Positions 50,502 through 60,358 of a DNA stretch of 64,000 nt are shown here, one piece after another. Under the pieces are notes generated by a model. That model was given only the letters and a program-made list of their open reading frames with translations. It did not search any database and was not told the DNA's origin. Where the stretch lies: contig OY288107.1 of assembly GCA_958431225.1 (NCBI GenBank), positions 957,501-1,021,500 of the forward strand, given 5' to 3'. Source of the stretch: an uncultured Alphaproteobacteria bacterium. Its GTDB lineage: Bacteria; Pseudomonadota; Alphaproteobacteria; Puniceispirillales; UBA1172. A program made the position numbers and the translations under genes. The first letter of the stretch is position 1. Each line of letters begins with the position of its first letter.

Positions 50502-51668
50502 ATGACGAAAACTATACCTAATTTTGCTGATGGCATTTTATCAATGCCGCAACTAAAAAAAGCGTTTGCGGCGGGGATTATTTCTGCCGATGCGCCACTG
50601 ATAGAGGGGCAGCTGCAACCGGCATCGCTGGATTTACGGCTGGGGGCGCGGGCTTGGCGGGTGCAGGCGTCGTTTTTGCCGGGGGCGGGGAATCGTGTGA
50701 AGGATAAGTTAAAAGCGCTGTCTATGCATGAAATTGATCTGCGCGGCGGGGCGGTGTTGGAAAAAGGTTGTGTTTATATTGCTGAGATTATGGAGGGGCT
50801 TAATCTGCCCGAAAATATCACGGCGCTGGCTAATCCCAAAAGTTCTACCGGGCGTTTGGATGTATTTACGCGGCTGATTGTCGATGGGGCGGATGAATTT
50901 GAAACGGCGCCTGCGGGTTATTGTGGGCGGCTTTATGCGGAAATTTCGCCGCGTACCTTTTCTATTTTGGCACGGCAAGGCTCGCGCCTGTCGCAACTGC
51001 GTTTGCGGGCGGGGGCGGCGCGGCTGAGCGATGATGCCACTAGTGCTTTGCAACAAGCGATTGGGCTGACGCATGGGGCGGGGATTGTGCATCATCAAAT
51101 TCGGGATGGCGTGCCTTTGAGCGTTGATTTGTCCGGGGCGGGGGCGCAAACAAAAAATCCGCTTATGCCCGATTTGGTCGGCTGGCGGGCGCGCAAATCC
51201 GTGGGGTTGATTGATGTGGATAAGGTCGGTGCCTATGAAGTCGCGGCGTTTTGGGAAAAAATCACGCGCAGTAATTTGAGTGGTGGCGGGCTGGTGCTTA
51301 ACCCTGATGAATTTTATATTCTGGCGTCCCGCGAATATGTCACCGTGCCTGCCGAATATGCCGCCGAGATGACGGCTTATGATACGCGCATTGGTGAGTT
51401 TCGGGCGCATTATGCCGGGTTCTTTGACCCGGGTTTTGGCGTGGCAGCATTGGGGGCGGGGAAGACGCGGGCGGTGCTTGAAGTGCGCTCGCACGATGTG
51501 CCGTTTCTGGTGGAAGAAGGGCAGACCATGTGCCGTTTGGTCTATGCGCCCCTATCACAAGTGCCCGATACGCTTTATGGGGCGACAGGGGGCGGCTCGC
51601 ACTATCAAGCCCAAGGGCTCAAATTATCAAAACATTTTAAGGCACCGGAGGCGGGTGATGGTAAATAG
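50502..51668 (+). CDS. dcd: 2'-deoxycytidine 5'-triphosphate deaminase
   Basis: 388 residues, the long alphaproteobacterial form made of two dUTPase-like halves: QLQPASLDLRLGARAWRV and ANPKSSTGRLDVFTRLIVDG in the first, SVGLIDVDKVG, YDTRIGEFRAHYAGFFDPGFG and EVRSHDVPFLVEEGQTMCRLVY in the second. Converts dCTP to dUTP, the substrate of Dut. Overlaps argD by 11 bases. Confidence 0.93.
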   Translation: MTKTIPNFADGILSMPQLKKAFAAGIISADAPLIEGQLQPASLDLRLGARAWRVQASFLPGAGNRVKDKLKALSMHEIDLRGGAVLEKGCVYIAEIMEGLNLPENITALANPKSSTGRLDVFTRLIVDGADEFETAPAGYCGRLYAEISPRTFSILARQGSRLSQLRLRAGAARLSDDATSALQQAIGLTHGAGIVHHQIRDGVPLSVDLSGAGAQTKNPLMPDLVGWRARKSVGLIDVDKVGAYEVAAFWEKITRSNLSGGGLVLNPDEFYILASREYVTVPAEYAAEMTAYDTRIGEFRAHYAGFFDPGFGVAALGAGKTRAVLEVRSHDVPFLVEEGQTMCRLVYAPLSQVPDTLYGATGGGSHYQAQGLKLSKHFKAPEAGDGK

Positions 51669-52875
51669 ACAAGTTGCGCAAAAAAATATGCTGATGGGGA
51701 ATTATGCGCGTGCGCCCCTCGCCTTTAGTCATGGCGAAGGTAGTTGGTTGATTAGCACCGATGGCGGGCGTTATTTGGATTTTGCTAGCGGCATTGCTGT
51801 CAATAATCTGGGGCATGGGCATCCCGCCTTGGTCGCGGCATTAACAAAACAGGCGCAAAAATTATGGCACGTTTCCAATCTCTACACGATTCCCGAACAA
51901 GAAAGGGTGGCGGAAATGTTGTGTGCGCGGGGAAAACTAACAAAAGCGTTTTTCTGTAATTCTGGGGCGGAAGCCACCGAAGCTGCTGTCAAAATGGCGC
52001 GGCGGGCGCAGTATCATCAAGGGCAGGTTAGTCGCCGCACCATTCTTTGTTCCGAAGGGGCGTTTCATGGGCGCACGATTGCTATGCTGGCGGCGACGGA
52101 TAGGGAGGCGTTTCGGGAAGGCTTTGGGCCGATGCCCCAAGGCTTTGACCATTTTCCTTTCGGCAATATGAACGTGTTGCGTGACCGTCTCATTGCTGAT
52201 AGCAACAGCCCCGAGCCCGAAATCGCCGCTATCATGGTGGAAAGCGTCCAAGGCGAAGGCGGGGCAAAACCGCTTCCCCACGGCTTTTTGGAAGAATTGC
52301 GCGCCCTCACATCGGAGGCGGGGTGTCTGCTTATCGCCGATGAGGTGCAGATTGGTGTCGGGCGGTCCGGGCATTTTTTCTCGTATGAACCTAGCGGGAT
52401 TACGCCTGATATTGTCGCCATGGCGAAAGGGCTAGGCGGCGGTTTTCCGGTTGGGGCGGTGTTGGCTAGTGATGCCGTGGGGGCGGCGATGGATGCAGGC
52501 AGTCATGGCTCTACCTTTGGCGGCAATCCGCTGGCGATGGCAGCGGTGGGGGCGGTGCTTGAGGTGCTGGATGAGGAATTTTTAGCCGATTTGCGCGCCC
52601 GTGCCGAAAGATTTTTGCAAATGCTGGTGGCATTGGTGGGACGCCATGACGCGCTGATAGAAGTGCGTGGTCAGGGGTTTTTAATCGGCTTGGTGCTGAA
52701 AGACGGCATCACGCCGGCGGCGATGACCGAGGCGTTGCGCGCGCGGCATTTATTGGTGGTGCCGGCGGCGGCACAGACGCTACGTTTGCTACCGCCATTG
52801 AATGCTAGTATGCAGGAAATTGAACACGCCGTTAGTATTATTGATGCGGTTCTAACGCATGAGGAGTTTTCGTAA
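51658..52875 (+). CDS. argD: Acetylornithine aminotransferase
   Basis: 405 residues from the ATG at 51658, with GGAGGCGGG before it inside dcd; a longer frame overlaps dcd and is not real. Class III PLP aminotransferase: FASGIAVNNLGHGHP, FCNSGAEATEAAVKMAR, and Lys257 in MAKGLGGGFPVGAVL. Followed immediately by argF, so it acts in arginine synthesis. Confidence 0.95.
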   Translation: MVNRQVAQKNMLMGNYARAPLAFSHGEGSWLISTDGGRYLDFASGIAVNNLGHGHPALVAALTKQAQKLWHVSNLYTIPEQERVAEMLCARGKLTKAFFCNSGAEATEAAVKMARRAQYHQGQVSRRTILCSEGAFHGRTIAMLAATDREAFREGFGPMPQGFDHFPFGNMNVLRDRLIADSNSPEPEIAAIMVESVQGEGGAKPLPHGFLEELRALTSEAGCLLIADEVQIGVGRSGHFFSYEPSGITPDIVAMAKGLGGGFPVGAVLASDAVGAAMDAGSHGSTFGGNPLAMAAVGAVLEVLDEEFLADLRARAERFLQMLVALVGRHDALIEVRGQGFLIGLVLKDGITPAAMTEALRARHLLVVPAAAQTLRLLPPLNASMQEIEHAVSIIDAVLTHEEFS

Positions 52876-53780
52876 TGACTGGATTTTTGGATATTGCCGA
52901 TTTTAGCACCGATAGCCTCAAAGCGATGCTTAAAACTGCGTTGGCGATGAAGGCGGACCCGACGCCTTGGCATCAGCAGCTTGCGGGTAAAAGCATCGCG
53001 CTGATTTTTGAAAAACCATCTACGCGCACCCGCGTTTCGTTTGAGGTCGGGGTGACACAACTCGGTGCAACGCCTCTGGTGCTGGATAGCCAATCTATGC
53101 AATTAGGACGTGGTGAGACCATTGCCGATACCGCCAAAGTGCTGTCGCGCTATGTCGATGCGATTATGATTCGCGCGCATACGCACGAAGCCGTCCAAGA
53201 ACTCGCCGCCACCGCTAGCATCCCCGTCATCAACGGACTCACCGATTTTAGCCATCCGTGTCAAGTTATGGCGGATGTTATGACTTTGGCGGAATTGAAA
53301 GCACCTAACTTGGATTTTTCCGCGCTGACAGTGCTTTGGGCGGGGGAGGGTAATAATGTCTGCCATAGCTGGATTGAAGCATCAGCACGTTTTGGTTTTG
53401 CCCTAAATATCGCTACCCCAAAACCCCTCCGCCCCGATGCCGCCACCATCGCCCGTGCCGAAAAAGAAGGCGCACGCATTACCCTCAGCGAAAATATCAA
53501 CGCCGCCGCAGATGGCGTGGATTTGGTGGTCACCGATACTTGGTTCTCCATGGGAACAACCCCCGACCCCGCACAAAAAAAACAACTCGCCCCCTTTCGC
53601 GTCACCGAATCAGTGATGAAATTAGCGCATAAAGATGCCATTTTTATGCACTGCCTCCCGGTCTATCGCGGCAACGAAGCCGATGCCGCCGTGGTCGATG
53701 GCGCGCAATCAGTCATCTGGGACGAAGCAGAAAATCGCCTGCATATCCAAAAAGCGATTCTTTGTTATTGTTTTAGTTGA
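52875..53780 (+). CDS. argF: Ornithine carbamoyltransferase
   Basis: 301 residues. Carbamoyl-phosphate site Ser49-Thr-Arg-Thr-Arg53, FSHPCQVMADVMT, and ornithine-loop HCLPVYRGNE. Makes citrulline from ornithine. Its ATG shares one base with the argD stop. The 3' half is strongly A+C-rich (43 of 60 at 53401-53460), as repeat locus 12 is approached. Last gene of the core block. Confidence 0.97.
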   Translation: MTGFLDIADFSTDSLKAMLKTALAMKADPTPWHQQLAGKSIALIFEKPSTRTRVSFEVGVTQLGATPLVLDSQSMQLGRGETIADTAKVLSRYVDAIMIRAHTHEAVQELAATASIPVINGLTDFSHPCQVMADVMTLAELKAPNLDFSALTVLWAGEGNNVCHSWIEASARFGFALNIATPKPLRPDAATIARAEKEGARITLSENINAAADGVDLVVTDTWFSMGTTPDPAQKKQLAPFRVTESVMKLAHKDAIFMHCLPVYRGNEADAAVVDGAQSVIWDEAENRLHIQKAILCYCFS

Positions 53781-53801
53781 GGTATTTTGTTTTTTATTTT
53801 T

Positions 53802-54088
53802 TATGGGGGATTTCATCCCCCAAACCCCCTGAGCGGGGAACGCCCCGCGGCGATTTTTTGGTTTATGCCACGGCACTTTGCGCCCTTTATTTGTTGATGG
53901 CGATGAGCGCGCTTTGATTTTTAGTATGCGGGCTTGTTCCCATACTCTTACGCCCCGCGAGGAATTTTTACGAATCCATAGCGATCATCGGTTTTTGAAA
54001 AGATGGGCGCGGTGTGCCGTGGCAAGCACCAAAAAATCGCGGCGGGGCGTTCCCCGCTCGGGGGGTTTGGGGGGCGAAGCGCCCCCAT
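53802..54088. repeat. Mosaic hairpin repeat, locus 12
   Basis: Left loop GATTTCATC, GCGGGGAACGCCCCGC hairpin, arm GATGAGCGCGC, a degraded inner hairpin (GCGGGCTTGTTCCC), CGCCCCGCGAGG (orientation B), arm GCGATCATCGGTT, GCGGGGCGTTCCCCGC, GCGAAGCGC terminal loop followed by CTTTTT. The first repeat after the 32 kb repeat-free core, 21 bases after the argF stop. Confidence 0.88.
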
Positions 54089-54157
54089 ATCTTTTTACTT
54101 TAATTGCATAAAATAATATGCCATATCAATAGCGCAAATTATTTATAGGACGAAACC

Positions 54158-54778
54158 ATGCCTCCGTATGATGTAAAGAAGATGAATTTAGTGCCGTCTG
54201 CGGTTCCGTCTCGTGAGGAGGCGGAGGAGGCTGTTCGGGTATTGATTCGGTGGGCGGGGGATGATCCGTTGCGGGAGGGTTTGGTTGACACGCCGGCTCG
54301 TGTGGTTCGTGCTTATGAGGAGTTTTTTGCTGGTTATGGTCAGGATTCTGATGCGCTGTTGCGGCGGGTTTTTGAGAAGGTGGGCGGTTATAGTGATATG
54401 GTCATGCTCAAGGATGTGCGTGTAGAGTCGCATTGTGAGCATCACATGGTGCCGATTCTGGGTAGTGCGTGTATTGCTTATTTGCCGCATCGCCGTGTTG
54501 TTGGCATTTCAAAATTGGCGCGGGTGATTGATATTTTTGCCAAGCGGTTGCAGACGCAGGAAACGATGACGGCACAGATTGCTGAGTCGATTCAATCGGC
54601 GTTAGCTCCTAAGGGTGTGGCGTTGCGGGTTGAGGCGGTGCATCAATGTATGACCACGCGCGGGGTGCAGAAACAGGGGGTTGGTATGATTACCACGCAT
54701 TTTACCGGGGATTTTGCTAGTGATGCTGGGTTGCGCGAGCGCTTTCTTTTGCAAGCGGGGCAGCTGCGGAATACATAA
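54158..54778 (+). CDS. folE: GTP cyclohydrolase I
   Basis: 206 residues. First step of tetrahydrofolate synthesis from GTP. Zinc ligands in VESHCEHHMVP and HQCMTTRGVQK; RVVGISKLARVIDIFAKRLQTQE. Start at the ATG after AGGACGAAACC. The first third is G/V/E-rich on G+T-rich DNA (42 of 60 at 54241-54300). Only 20 bases from trkH, likely co-transcribed. Confidence 0.95.
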   Translation: MPPYDVKKMNLVPSAVPSREEAEEAVRVLIRWAGDDPLREGLVDTPARVVRAYEEFFAGYGQDSDALLRRVFEKVGGYSDMVMLKDVRVESHCEHHMVPILGSACIAYLPHRRVVGISKLARVIDIFAKRLQTQETMTAQIAESIQSALAPKGVALRVEAVHQCMTTRGVQKQGVGMITTHFTGDFASDAGLRERFLLQAGQLRNT

Positions 54779-54798
54779 TTTTTTTTGGGATTTATTCT

Positions 54799-56247
54799 AT
54801 GCCTTTGAATCCGGTTCTTTATATTTTGGGGATTTTGTTATCGCTTTTGGCGGTGGCGATGTTGATTCCGGCGGGGTTTGATTTCTATGACGCCCATAGT
54901 AATTGGAAAGCCTTTGTTGCCGCATCTGCGATAACGATGTTTTTCGGTTTAGGGTTTTTGCTTTCCACGCGCCACGACAATATGACGAGCATCAATCTGC
55001 GCCAAGCGTTTTTGCTGACGAACTCGGCATGGATGGGGATTGGGTTATTCGGGGCGTTGCCATTTTCACTAGCCGATACCGATATGATTTTCCATGATGC
55101 GGTGTTTGAGGCGGTTTCGGGGATTACCACCACCGGCTCCACGGTGATTCCGCATCTTGAGATCATGTCCCGGGGGATTTTGATGTGGCGGGCGGCGTTG
55201 CAATGGCTTGGCGGTATCGGCATTATTGTCATGGCACTGGCGGTGTTGCCGATGTTGAGCATTGGCGGCATGCAATTATTCCGCACCGAATCTTACGATA
55301 CCCCCGATAAAGTGATTCCGCGTGCTACCGAATTGGCGGGGGGGATTTTTCTCATTTATACTTTATTGACATTTATCTGGGCGATTATGCTCACCGCCGC
55401 CGGTATGCCGGGCTTTGATGCCGTCACCCACGCTATGACCACCCTTGCCACCGGCGGATTTTCTACGCGTACCGAATCCATCGGTGCCTTTGATAATGCG
55501 CTCGTGGAAATGCTGATTATTATTGGTATGGTGGTGGGGAGCCTGCCTTTTGCGCATTATTTAGCTATGACGCGCGGCGGTTGGAAGAACCTCTTTGAAG
55601 ACCCGCAAGTGCGTTGGTTTATCGCTATCTCCGCCTCGGTGAGTTTGATTATTACCTTTCAACTCATGGGCGCGCATCAACTGCCCCTACTCACCGCCCT
55701 CCGCCAAGCCGGATTCAACACCGTGTCGCTGATGACCGGCACAGGATATAGCAGTATTGATTACGGAATATGGGGGGGGCAAGTGGCTGTCATCCTGCTT
55801 ATCGCTATGTTTATCGGTGGCTGTGCCGGCTCTACCACCTGCGGGATAAAAATGTTCCGCCTGCAAGTCCTCGCCGCCACCGCAAAAGTGCAACTCGCGC
55901 GACTACTGCGACCCCACGCCGTCAATGTCGTCTATTACAATAAACGACCCGTGCCAGAAACCGTGATGGATGCCGTTATGGGATTCTTCTATCTCTATAT
56001 GCTAAGCTTCGTCGTCATAGCAATCCTGCTCGGACTCACCGGACTAGACTTCAAAACCGCACTATCAGCCGCCGCTACCTCCATCAGCAATGTCGGACCC
56101 GGACTCGGGGATATCATCGGACCCGCAGGAAGCTTCCAACCAATATCCGCCGCCGCTAAATGGATTATGATCGCAGCTATGATCCTCGGACGGCTGGAAT
56201 TGTTTACGGTGTTGGTTATGTTGATGCCTAATTTTTGGAAACGTTAG
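54799..56247 (+). CDS. trkH: TrkH/KtrB-family potassium uptake protein
   Basis: 482 residues. Four-fold membrane-pore-membrane K+ transporter: pore motifs ISGITTTGSTVIPH, ATGGFSTRTESIG, SLMTGTGYSS and SISNVGPGLG. Needs a TrkA/KtrA subunit not present here. The 3' end is A+C-rich up to about 56170, then flips to G+T for the last 75 bases before repeat 13. Confidence 0.94.
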   Translation: MPLNPVLYILGILLSLLAVAMLIPAGFDFYDAHSNWKAFVAASAITMFFGLGFLLSTRHDNMTSINLRQAFLLTNSAWMGIGLFGALPFSLADTDMIFHDAVFEAVSGITTTGSTVIPHLEIMSRGILMWRAALQWLGGIGIIVMALAVLPMLSIGGMQLFRTESYDTPDKVIPRATELAGGIFLIYTLLTFIWAIMLTAAGMPGFDAVTHAMTTLATGGFSTRTESIGAFDNALVEMLIIIGMVVGSLPFAHYLAMTRGGWKNLFEDPQVRWFIAISASVSLIITFQLMGAHQLPLLTALRQAGFNTVSLMTGTGYSSIDYGIWGGQVAVILLIAMFIGGCAGSTTCGIKMFRLQVLAATAKVQLARLLRPHAVNVVYYNKRPVPETVMDAVMGFFYLYMLSFVVIAILLGLTGLDFKTALSAAATSISNVGPGLGDIIGPAGSFQPISAAAKWIMIAAMILGRLELFTVLVMLMPNFWKR

Positions 56248-56258
56248 TTATTAAAAAA

Positions 56259-56607
56259 AATGGGGGTTTCACCCCCAAACCCCCGAGCGCGGAACGCCGC
56301 GCCGCGATTTATTGGCGCTTGCCACAGCTAACTGCGCCTCTTTTTCAAAAACCGATGATCGCTATGGATTCGTGAAAATTCCTCGCGGGGCGAGTGTTTG
56401 GGGGATTCTTTCATTTTAATTTGGAAAAATCAAACTTGCCATAAAGAAAGGGCGCGTGGGGGTATGGGGGCTTGCCCCCATCATAAAATTGACCCCAAGC
56501 GATCATCGGTTTTTGAAAAGAGAGGCGCAGGGTGCCGTGGCAAGCACCAAAAATTCGCGGCGGGGCGTTCCCCGCTCGGGGGGTTTGGGGGGCGAAGCGC
56601 CCCCATT
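56259..56607. repeat. Mosaic hairpin repeat, locus 13 (extended core)
   Basis: GTTTCAC loop, GCGCGGAACGCCGCGC hairpin, arm AACCGATGATCGC, TATGGATTCG and CCTCGCGGGGCG (orientation A), about 50 bp insert with GATTCTTTCATTTTAATTTGG, inner hairpin GGGGGCTTGCCCCC, arm GCGATCATCGG, GCGGGGCGTTCCCCGC and GCGAAGCGC loop. Eight T precede the left hairpin on the minus strand. tRNA-Gly(CCC) follows 43 bases on. Confidence 0.9.
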
Positions 56608-56649
56608 TATTCTTGTGAATTTTTATAGAAACGATTAAACTACCTCTGT

Positions 56650-56723
56650 GCGGGTATGATGTAATGGTAGCCTGTCAGCTTCCCAAGCTGAACGCACGGG
56701 TTCGATTCCCGTTACCCGCTCCA
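56650..56723 (+). tRNA. tRNA-Gly (anticodon CCC)
   Basis: Acceptor GCGGGTA pairs with TACCCGC, anticodon loop TTCCCAA gives CCC, T-loop TTCGATT, discriminator T, encoded CCA at 56721-56723. Located 43 bases after repeat 13 and 20 before the kinase gene. Confidence 0.95.
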
Positions 56724-56743
56724 TTAATTTTTTTGTGTGTATT

Positions 56744-57748
56744 ATGTCTGTTCCTGATTTTTTGCGTGGTTGTGGTTATGGTGGTGTTGGGTGTGTTGCT
56801 TTGGCGGGTGATGCCTCAACGCGGCGTTATTGGCGGGTTGTCGGGTGTGGGGTGTTGGTGATGGCGGATAGTGATGCGCGTAGTTTTGGGGATTTTTTGC
56901 GTGTTGCGGGGTATTTGGCTGGGCTTGGGTTTTCTGTTCCTGAGATTTATGAGGTTGATGAGGGGGGTGGTTTGGCTTTGATTGAGGATTTTGGTGATGA
57001 TACTTATGGGCGTTGTTTGGATGGGGGGGGTGATGCCGGGTTGCTTTATGGGTTGGCGGTGGATGTTTTGTTGGCTTTGCATCATCATGCGGATGCGCCC
57101 GGGGTTGATTCTGGGGTTGATGTTGGGTTGTATGATTTGGGTGTTTATTTGGATGAGGTTGATTTATTTTCGGAATGGTTTGCGCCTCAATTGAGTGATG
57201 GGGGTTTTGATTCGGATGTGTTTCGGGGGCTTTGGGCGGAGGTTTTAGGGGGTGTTGCGGAAGTGCCTGAGACCCTAGTTTTGCGGGATTTTCATGTGGA
57301 TAATTTGATGTATTTGCCCGGGCGTGTGGGGGTGGCGCAGGTAGGGATTTTGGATTTTCAGGATGCGATTTTGGGGGCTTGTGAGTATGATTTGGTGTCG
57401 TTGTTGCAGGATGCGCGGCGGGATTTAGGGGCGGGGTTAGAGGCGGAAATGTTGGCGCGGTATATTGCTGGTGCGCCGGCTTATTTGGGGGGTGCGGCGG
57501 CGATACGGCGGCGTTATACGTTGTTGGGGGCGCAGAGGCATGCGCGGATTTTGGGGGTGTTTGTGCGCTTGGCGGTGCGCGATGGTAAGGCGCAGTATCT
57601 CAAGTTTTTGCCGCGGGTTTTGGGGCAGTTTGAACGCGCGCTTAAGGAGGCGGGGTGTGATGCTATTGCGGATTATTTGGATGCAACCCTGCCGAATTGG
57701 CGTACATCTGGGGCGGAAATTGCTTCTGGCGCATCTGGGGGGGAATGA
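56744..57748 (+). CDS. amgK: AmgK-like sugar kinase (aminoglycoside phosphotransferase fold)
   Basis: 334 residues. LAGDASTRRYWRV is the AmgK N-terminal signature; LVLRDFHVDNLMYLPGR contains the catalytic His-x-Asp-Asn; VGILDFQDAILGACEYDLVSLLQDARRD the metal-binding DFQ. AmgK phosphorylates N-acetylmuramic acid/GlcNAc in peptidoglycan recycling; its usual partners MurU and TsaE are not adjacent. Composition is extreme: Gly, Val, Leu and Asp dominate with only 3 Lys and 2 Asn, because the coding strand is G+T-rich (49 of 60 at 56761-56820). Confidence 0.85.
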   Translation: MSVPDFLRGCGYGGVGCVALAGDASTRRYWRVVGCGVLVMADSDARSFGDFLRVAGYLAGLGFSVPEIYEVDEGGGLALIEDFGDDTYGRCLDGGGDAGLLYGLAVDVLLALHHHADAPGVDSGVDVGLYDLGVYLDEVDLFSEWFAPQLSDGGFDSDVFRGLWAEVLGGVAEVPETLVLRDFHVDNLMYLPGRVGVAQVGILDFQDAILGACEYDLVSLLQDARRDLGAGLEAEMLARYIAGAPAYLGGAAAIRRRYTLLGAQRHARILGVFVRLAVRDGKAQYLKFLPRVLGQFERALKEAGCDAIADYLDATLPNWRTSGAEIASGASGGE

Positions 57749-57781
57749 TGTTAGACTATTGCTTAAAGAAGGGTTTGGTTT

Positions 57782-58999
57782 ATGAGTTTATTGGCGGATC
57801 TTTTAGCGACGGTATTTAAGCGGCGTTATCGCGGCGCACAGCATACAGGCGGCATGGATGCGTCTTTGCCCGAATTGGCTGAAGCGTTGTTGGGGGCGCG
57901 TGGCGAGGTATCGGGCTATGCGCTTGCGGATGCGATTCTGTCGGGTTTCGCGCATTTGGATGATGCCGGGAAATTGGAATTTTTTGGCTATATTGCGCAC
58001 GAGATGGATATCGCACCCGAGGCGTTGCGGGGGGCGCTTGATGCTTATGAGGACGCACCGAGTGCCGCGCATTATCGGAAACTGGTGGCGGCATCGGAAC
58101 CAAGACGGCGCGAGTTTTTGCGGCGGCTAAATGGACTCCCCGGGGCAACGGAACAACTGGTTTTTATGCGCGCAGAATTGTTGCGCTTAGGCGGGCGCGA
58201 TGGCGATTTCGCGCCGCTGGATGTGGATTTTCAACATCTCTTTGCCACGTGGTTTAATCGCGGGTTTTTGGTATTGCGCCCGATTAACTGGGAAAGCCCG
58301 GCGCATATTTTGGAAAAAATTATCGCCTATGAAGCAGTGCACGCGATTGATTCGTGGAAGGATTTAAGGCGGCGATTAGAGCCACAAGACCGCCGGTGTT
58401 TTGCCTTTTTCCACCCGGCCATGCCTGATGAGCCGTTGATTTTTGTTGAAGTGGCATTGACCCAAGGCATTGCGACATCTATCCAAAATCTACTGGCAGA
58501 AACGCGCGAGGAGATTGGGGCGGAGGAGGCGGATACGGCAATGTTCTATTCCATTTCAAATTGTCAAAAAGGGTTGGCGAATATATCATTCGGCAATTCG
58601 CTGATTAAACAAGTGGTGGCGGATTTGGCGGCGGAATTGCCAAGGCTCAAACATTTTGCCACATTATCGCCGATGCCAAACCTGATGCGCTGGCTGGAAC
58701 AAGAAGGGCGCGAAGGCGAAAATATGCAGGCGGTGGCGGCGGCGTATTTGCTGAACGCAAAACGAGGCGACGGGCAGCCGTATGATGCGGTGGCAAGATT
58801 CCATCTAGGCAATGGCGCGCAAATTTATGCTATCCACGAAAATGCCGACATGTCCGAACGGGGCATAAAGCAATCAGCAGGGGTGATGGTGAATTATCTG
58901 TATGATCTGGAACAGGTGGAATCTAACCACGAACAATTTGTAGCGAATCAAAAAATTGCCGCTACAGCAGAGGTGAAAAAACTAGCCGAAGTCAAATGA
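57782..58999 (+). CDS. Malonyl-CoA decarboxylase
   Basis: 405 residues. Helical N-terminal domain (residues about 1-150) and catalytic C-terminal domain with FFHPAMPDEPLIFVEVALTQGIATSIQNLLA, FYSISNCQKGLANISFGN, and ARFHLGNGAQIYAIHENAD. Releases acetyl-CoA and CO2 from malonyl-CoA. 33 bases after the kinase stop. The 3' quarter turns A-rich on the coding strand. Confidence 0.94.
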   Translation: MSLLADLLATVFKRRYRGAQHTGGMDASLPELAEALLGARGEVSGYALADAILSGFAHLDDAGKLEFFGYIAHEMDIAPEALRGALDAYEDAPSAAHYRKLVAASEPRRREFLRRLNGLPGATEQLVFMRAELLRLGGRDGDFAPLDVDFQHLFATWFNRGFLVLRPINWESPAHILEKIIAYEAVHAIDSWKDLRRRLEPQDRRCFAFFHPAMPDEPLIFVEVALTQGIATSIQNLLAETREEIGAEEADTAMFYSISNCQKGLANISFGNSLIKQVVADLAAELPRLKHFATLSPMPNLMRWLEQEGREGENMQAVAAAYLLNAKRGDGQPYDAVARFHLGNGAQIYAIHENADMSERGIKQSAGVMVNYLYDLEQVESNHEQFVANQKIAATAEVKKLAEVK

Positions 59000-59032
59000 T
59001 GTGAAGAAATTGTTTTGGATAAGGGTGTTTTT

Positions 59033-59372
59033 TATGGGGGCGCTTCGCCCCCCAAACCCCCCGAGCGGGGAACGCCCCGCCGCGAATTTTTGGTGCTTGC
59101 CACAGCGAACTGCGCCTTTTTCTGTAAAAACCGATGATCGCTATGGATTTGTAAAAAATTCCTCGCGGGGCGCGTGTTTGGGGGATTCTTTCATTTTAAT
59201 TTGGAAAAATCAACGCTTGCCATTGGGGGTATGGGGGCTTGCCCCCATGATAAAATTATATCAAGCGATCATCAGTTGTTGAAAAAAGGAGCGCAGTGCG
59301 GTATGGCATAAACCAATAAATCGCGGCGGGGCGTTCCCCGCTCGGGGGGTGTGGGGGGCGAAGCGCCCCCAT
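59033..59372. repeat. Mosaic hairpin repeat, locus 14 (extended core)
   Basis: GCGCTTCGC loop, GCGGGGAACGCCCCGC, arm AACCGATGATCGC, TATGGATTTG, CCTCGCGGGGCG (orientation A), insert with GATTCTTTCATTTTAATTTGG, inner hairpin GGGGGCTTGCCCCC, arm GCGATCATCAGTT, GCGGGGCGTTCCCCGC, GCGAAGCGC loop. The ribosome site of the next gene begins 9 bases beyond. Confidence 0.9.
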
Positions 59373-59393
59373 AAAAAATTAAAGGAGGAAATC

Positions 59394-60341
59394 ATGAAAA
59401 AGGAATGGAACTACCATCCGGAGCTACCTATAGATAACAACCCGCTATTTTCGTGGCCGGTGCGTTGGCGGGATGCGTTGATTTATTATCGTGATGGCTG
59501 GTTAAATTTGTCTGAGGCGACGTTATTTATCGCGCTAGCGGTGGTAGTGTGGCATTGGATGGTGCCAAATCTAGCGGCGGCGGCGCGTTGGGATTGGGCG
59601 TGGGTTGGTAGTGTGTGGGTGCGGAATTTTGTTATTTTATTTATAGTAGCAGGGGGGATACATTATTATTTTTTTGCAAGGCGCGTGCAGGGGATGGCGC
59701 TCAAATATACCGATGCGTTTATGTCTAAGGGCGGTCGGTTTTTGTTTAATAATCAGCTTTATGATAATGCGTTTTATGCGTTGGGGAGTGGGGTTTTGGT
59801 GTGGTCGGCGTATGAGGCGGGGATGTTTTGGGCGTTGGCAAATGGCTATGTGCCGCATATTACTATGGCGGCGCATCCGCTTTGGACGATACTGGCTCTG
59901 CCGTTGATTTATATTTGGATTAGCTTTCATTTTTATATGGTGCATCGGCTTTTGCATGTTCGGTTTCTTTATGAGTGGGTGCATAACCTGCATCATCGCA
60001 ATATCAATATCGGGCCGTTTTCGGGGATTTCTATGCATCCGATTGAGCATATTTTGTATTTTTCCTCGGTGCTGATTCATGTGGTGGTGCCGACGCATCC
60101 GGTGCATATTCTTTTCCATCTTTATAGCCTGTCGCTGGGGGCAACATTCGGGCATAGCGGCTTTGATGCACTATTGGTAAAAAATAAACGCCGCCTAGCC
60201 ATCGGGCATTTCCACCATCAGTTGCATCATCGTTATTTTGATTGCAATTATGGCTCGGTGGATATGCCATGGGATAAATGGCTAGGAACATTCCACGACG
60301 GACGCGCCGGGGCAATGGCGCGGATTCGTGGTAAGGGGTAA
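59394..60341 (+). CDS. Sterol desaturase / fatty acid hydroxylase family protein
   Basis: 315 residues from the ATG at 59394 (AAAGGAGGAA 4 bases before). An earlier frame adds 15 residues read from the adjacent repeat and is rejected. Four to five membrane segments and the eight-His di-iron clusters: HRLLH, HNLHH, HSGFD and HFHHQLHH. Membrane oxygenase that hydroxylates or desaturates lipids; substrate unknown. Confidence 0.92.
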   Translation: MKKEWNYHPELPIDNNPLFSWPVRWRDALIYYRDGWLNLSEATLFIALAVVVWHWMVPNLAAAARWDWAWVGSVWVRNFVILFIVAGGIHYYFFARRVQGMALKYTDAFMSKGGRFLFNNQLYDNAFYALGSGVLVWSAYEAGMFWALANGYVPHITMAAHPLWTILALPLIYIWISFHFYMVHRLLHVRFLYEWVHNLHHRNINIGPFSGISMHPIEHILYFSSVLIHVVVPTHPVHILFHLYSLSLGATFGHSGFDALLVKNKRRLAIGHFHHQLHHRYFDCNYGSVDMPWDKWLGTFHDGRAGAMARIRGKG

Positions 60342-60358
60342 ATTCCCCGCCGCTTTCC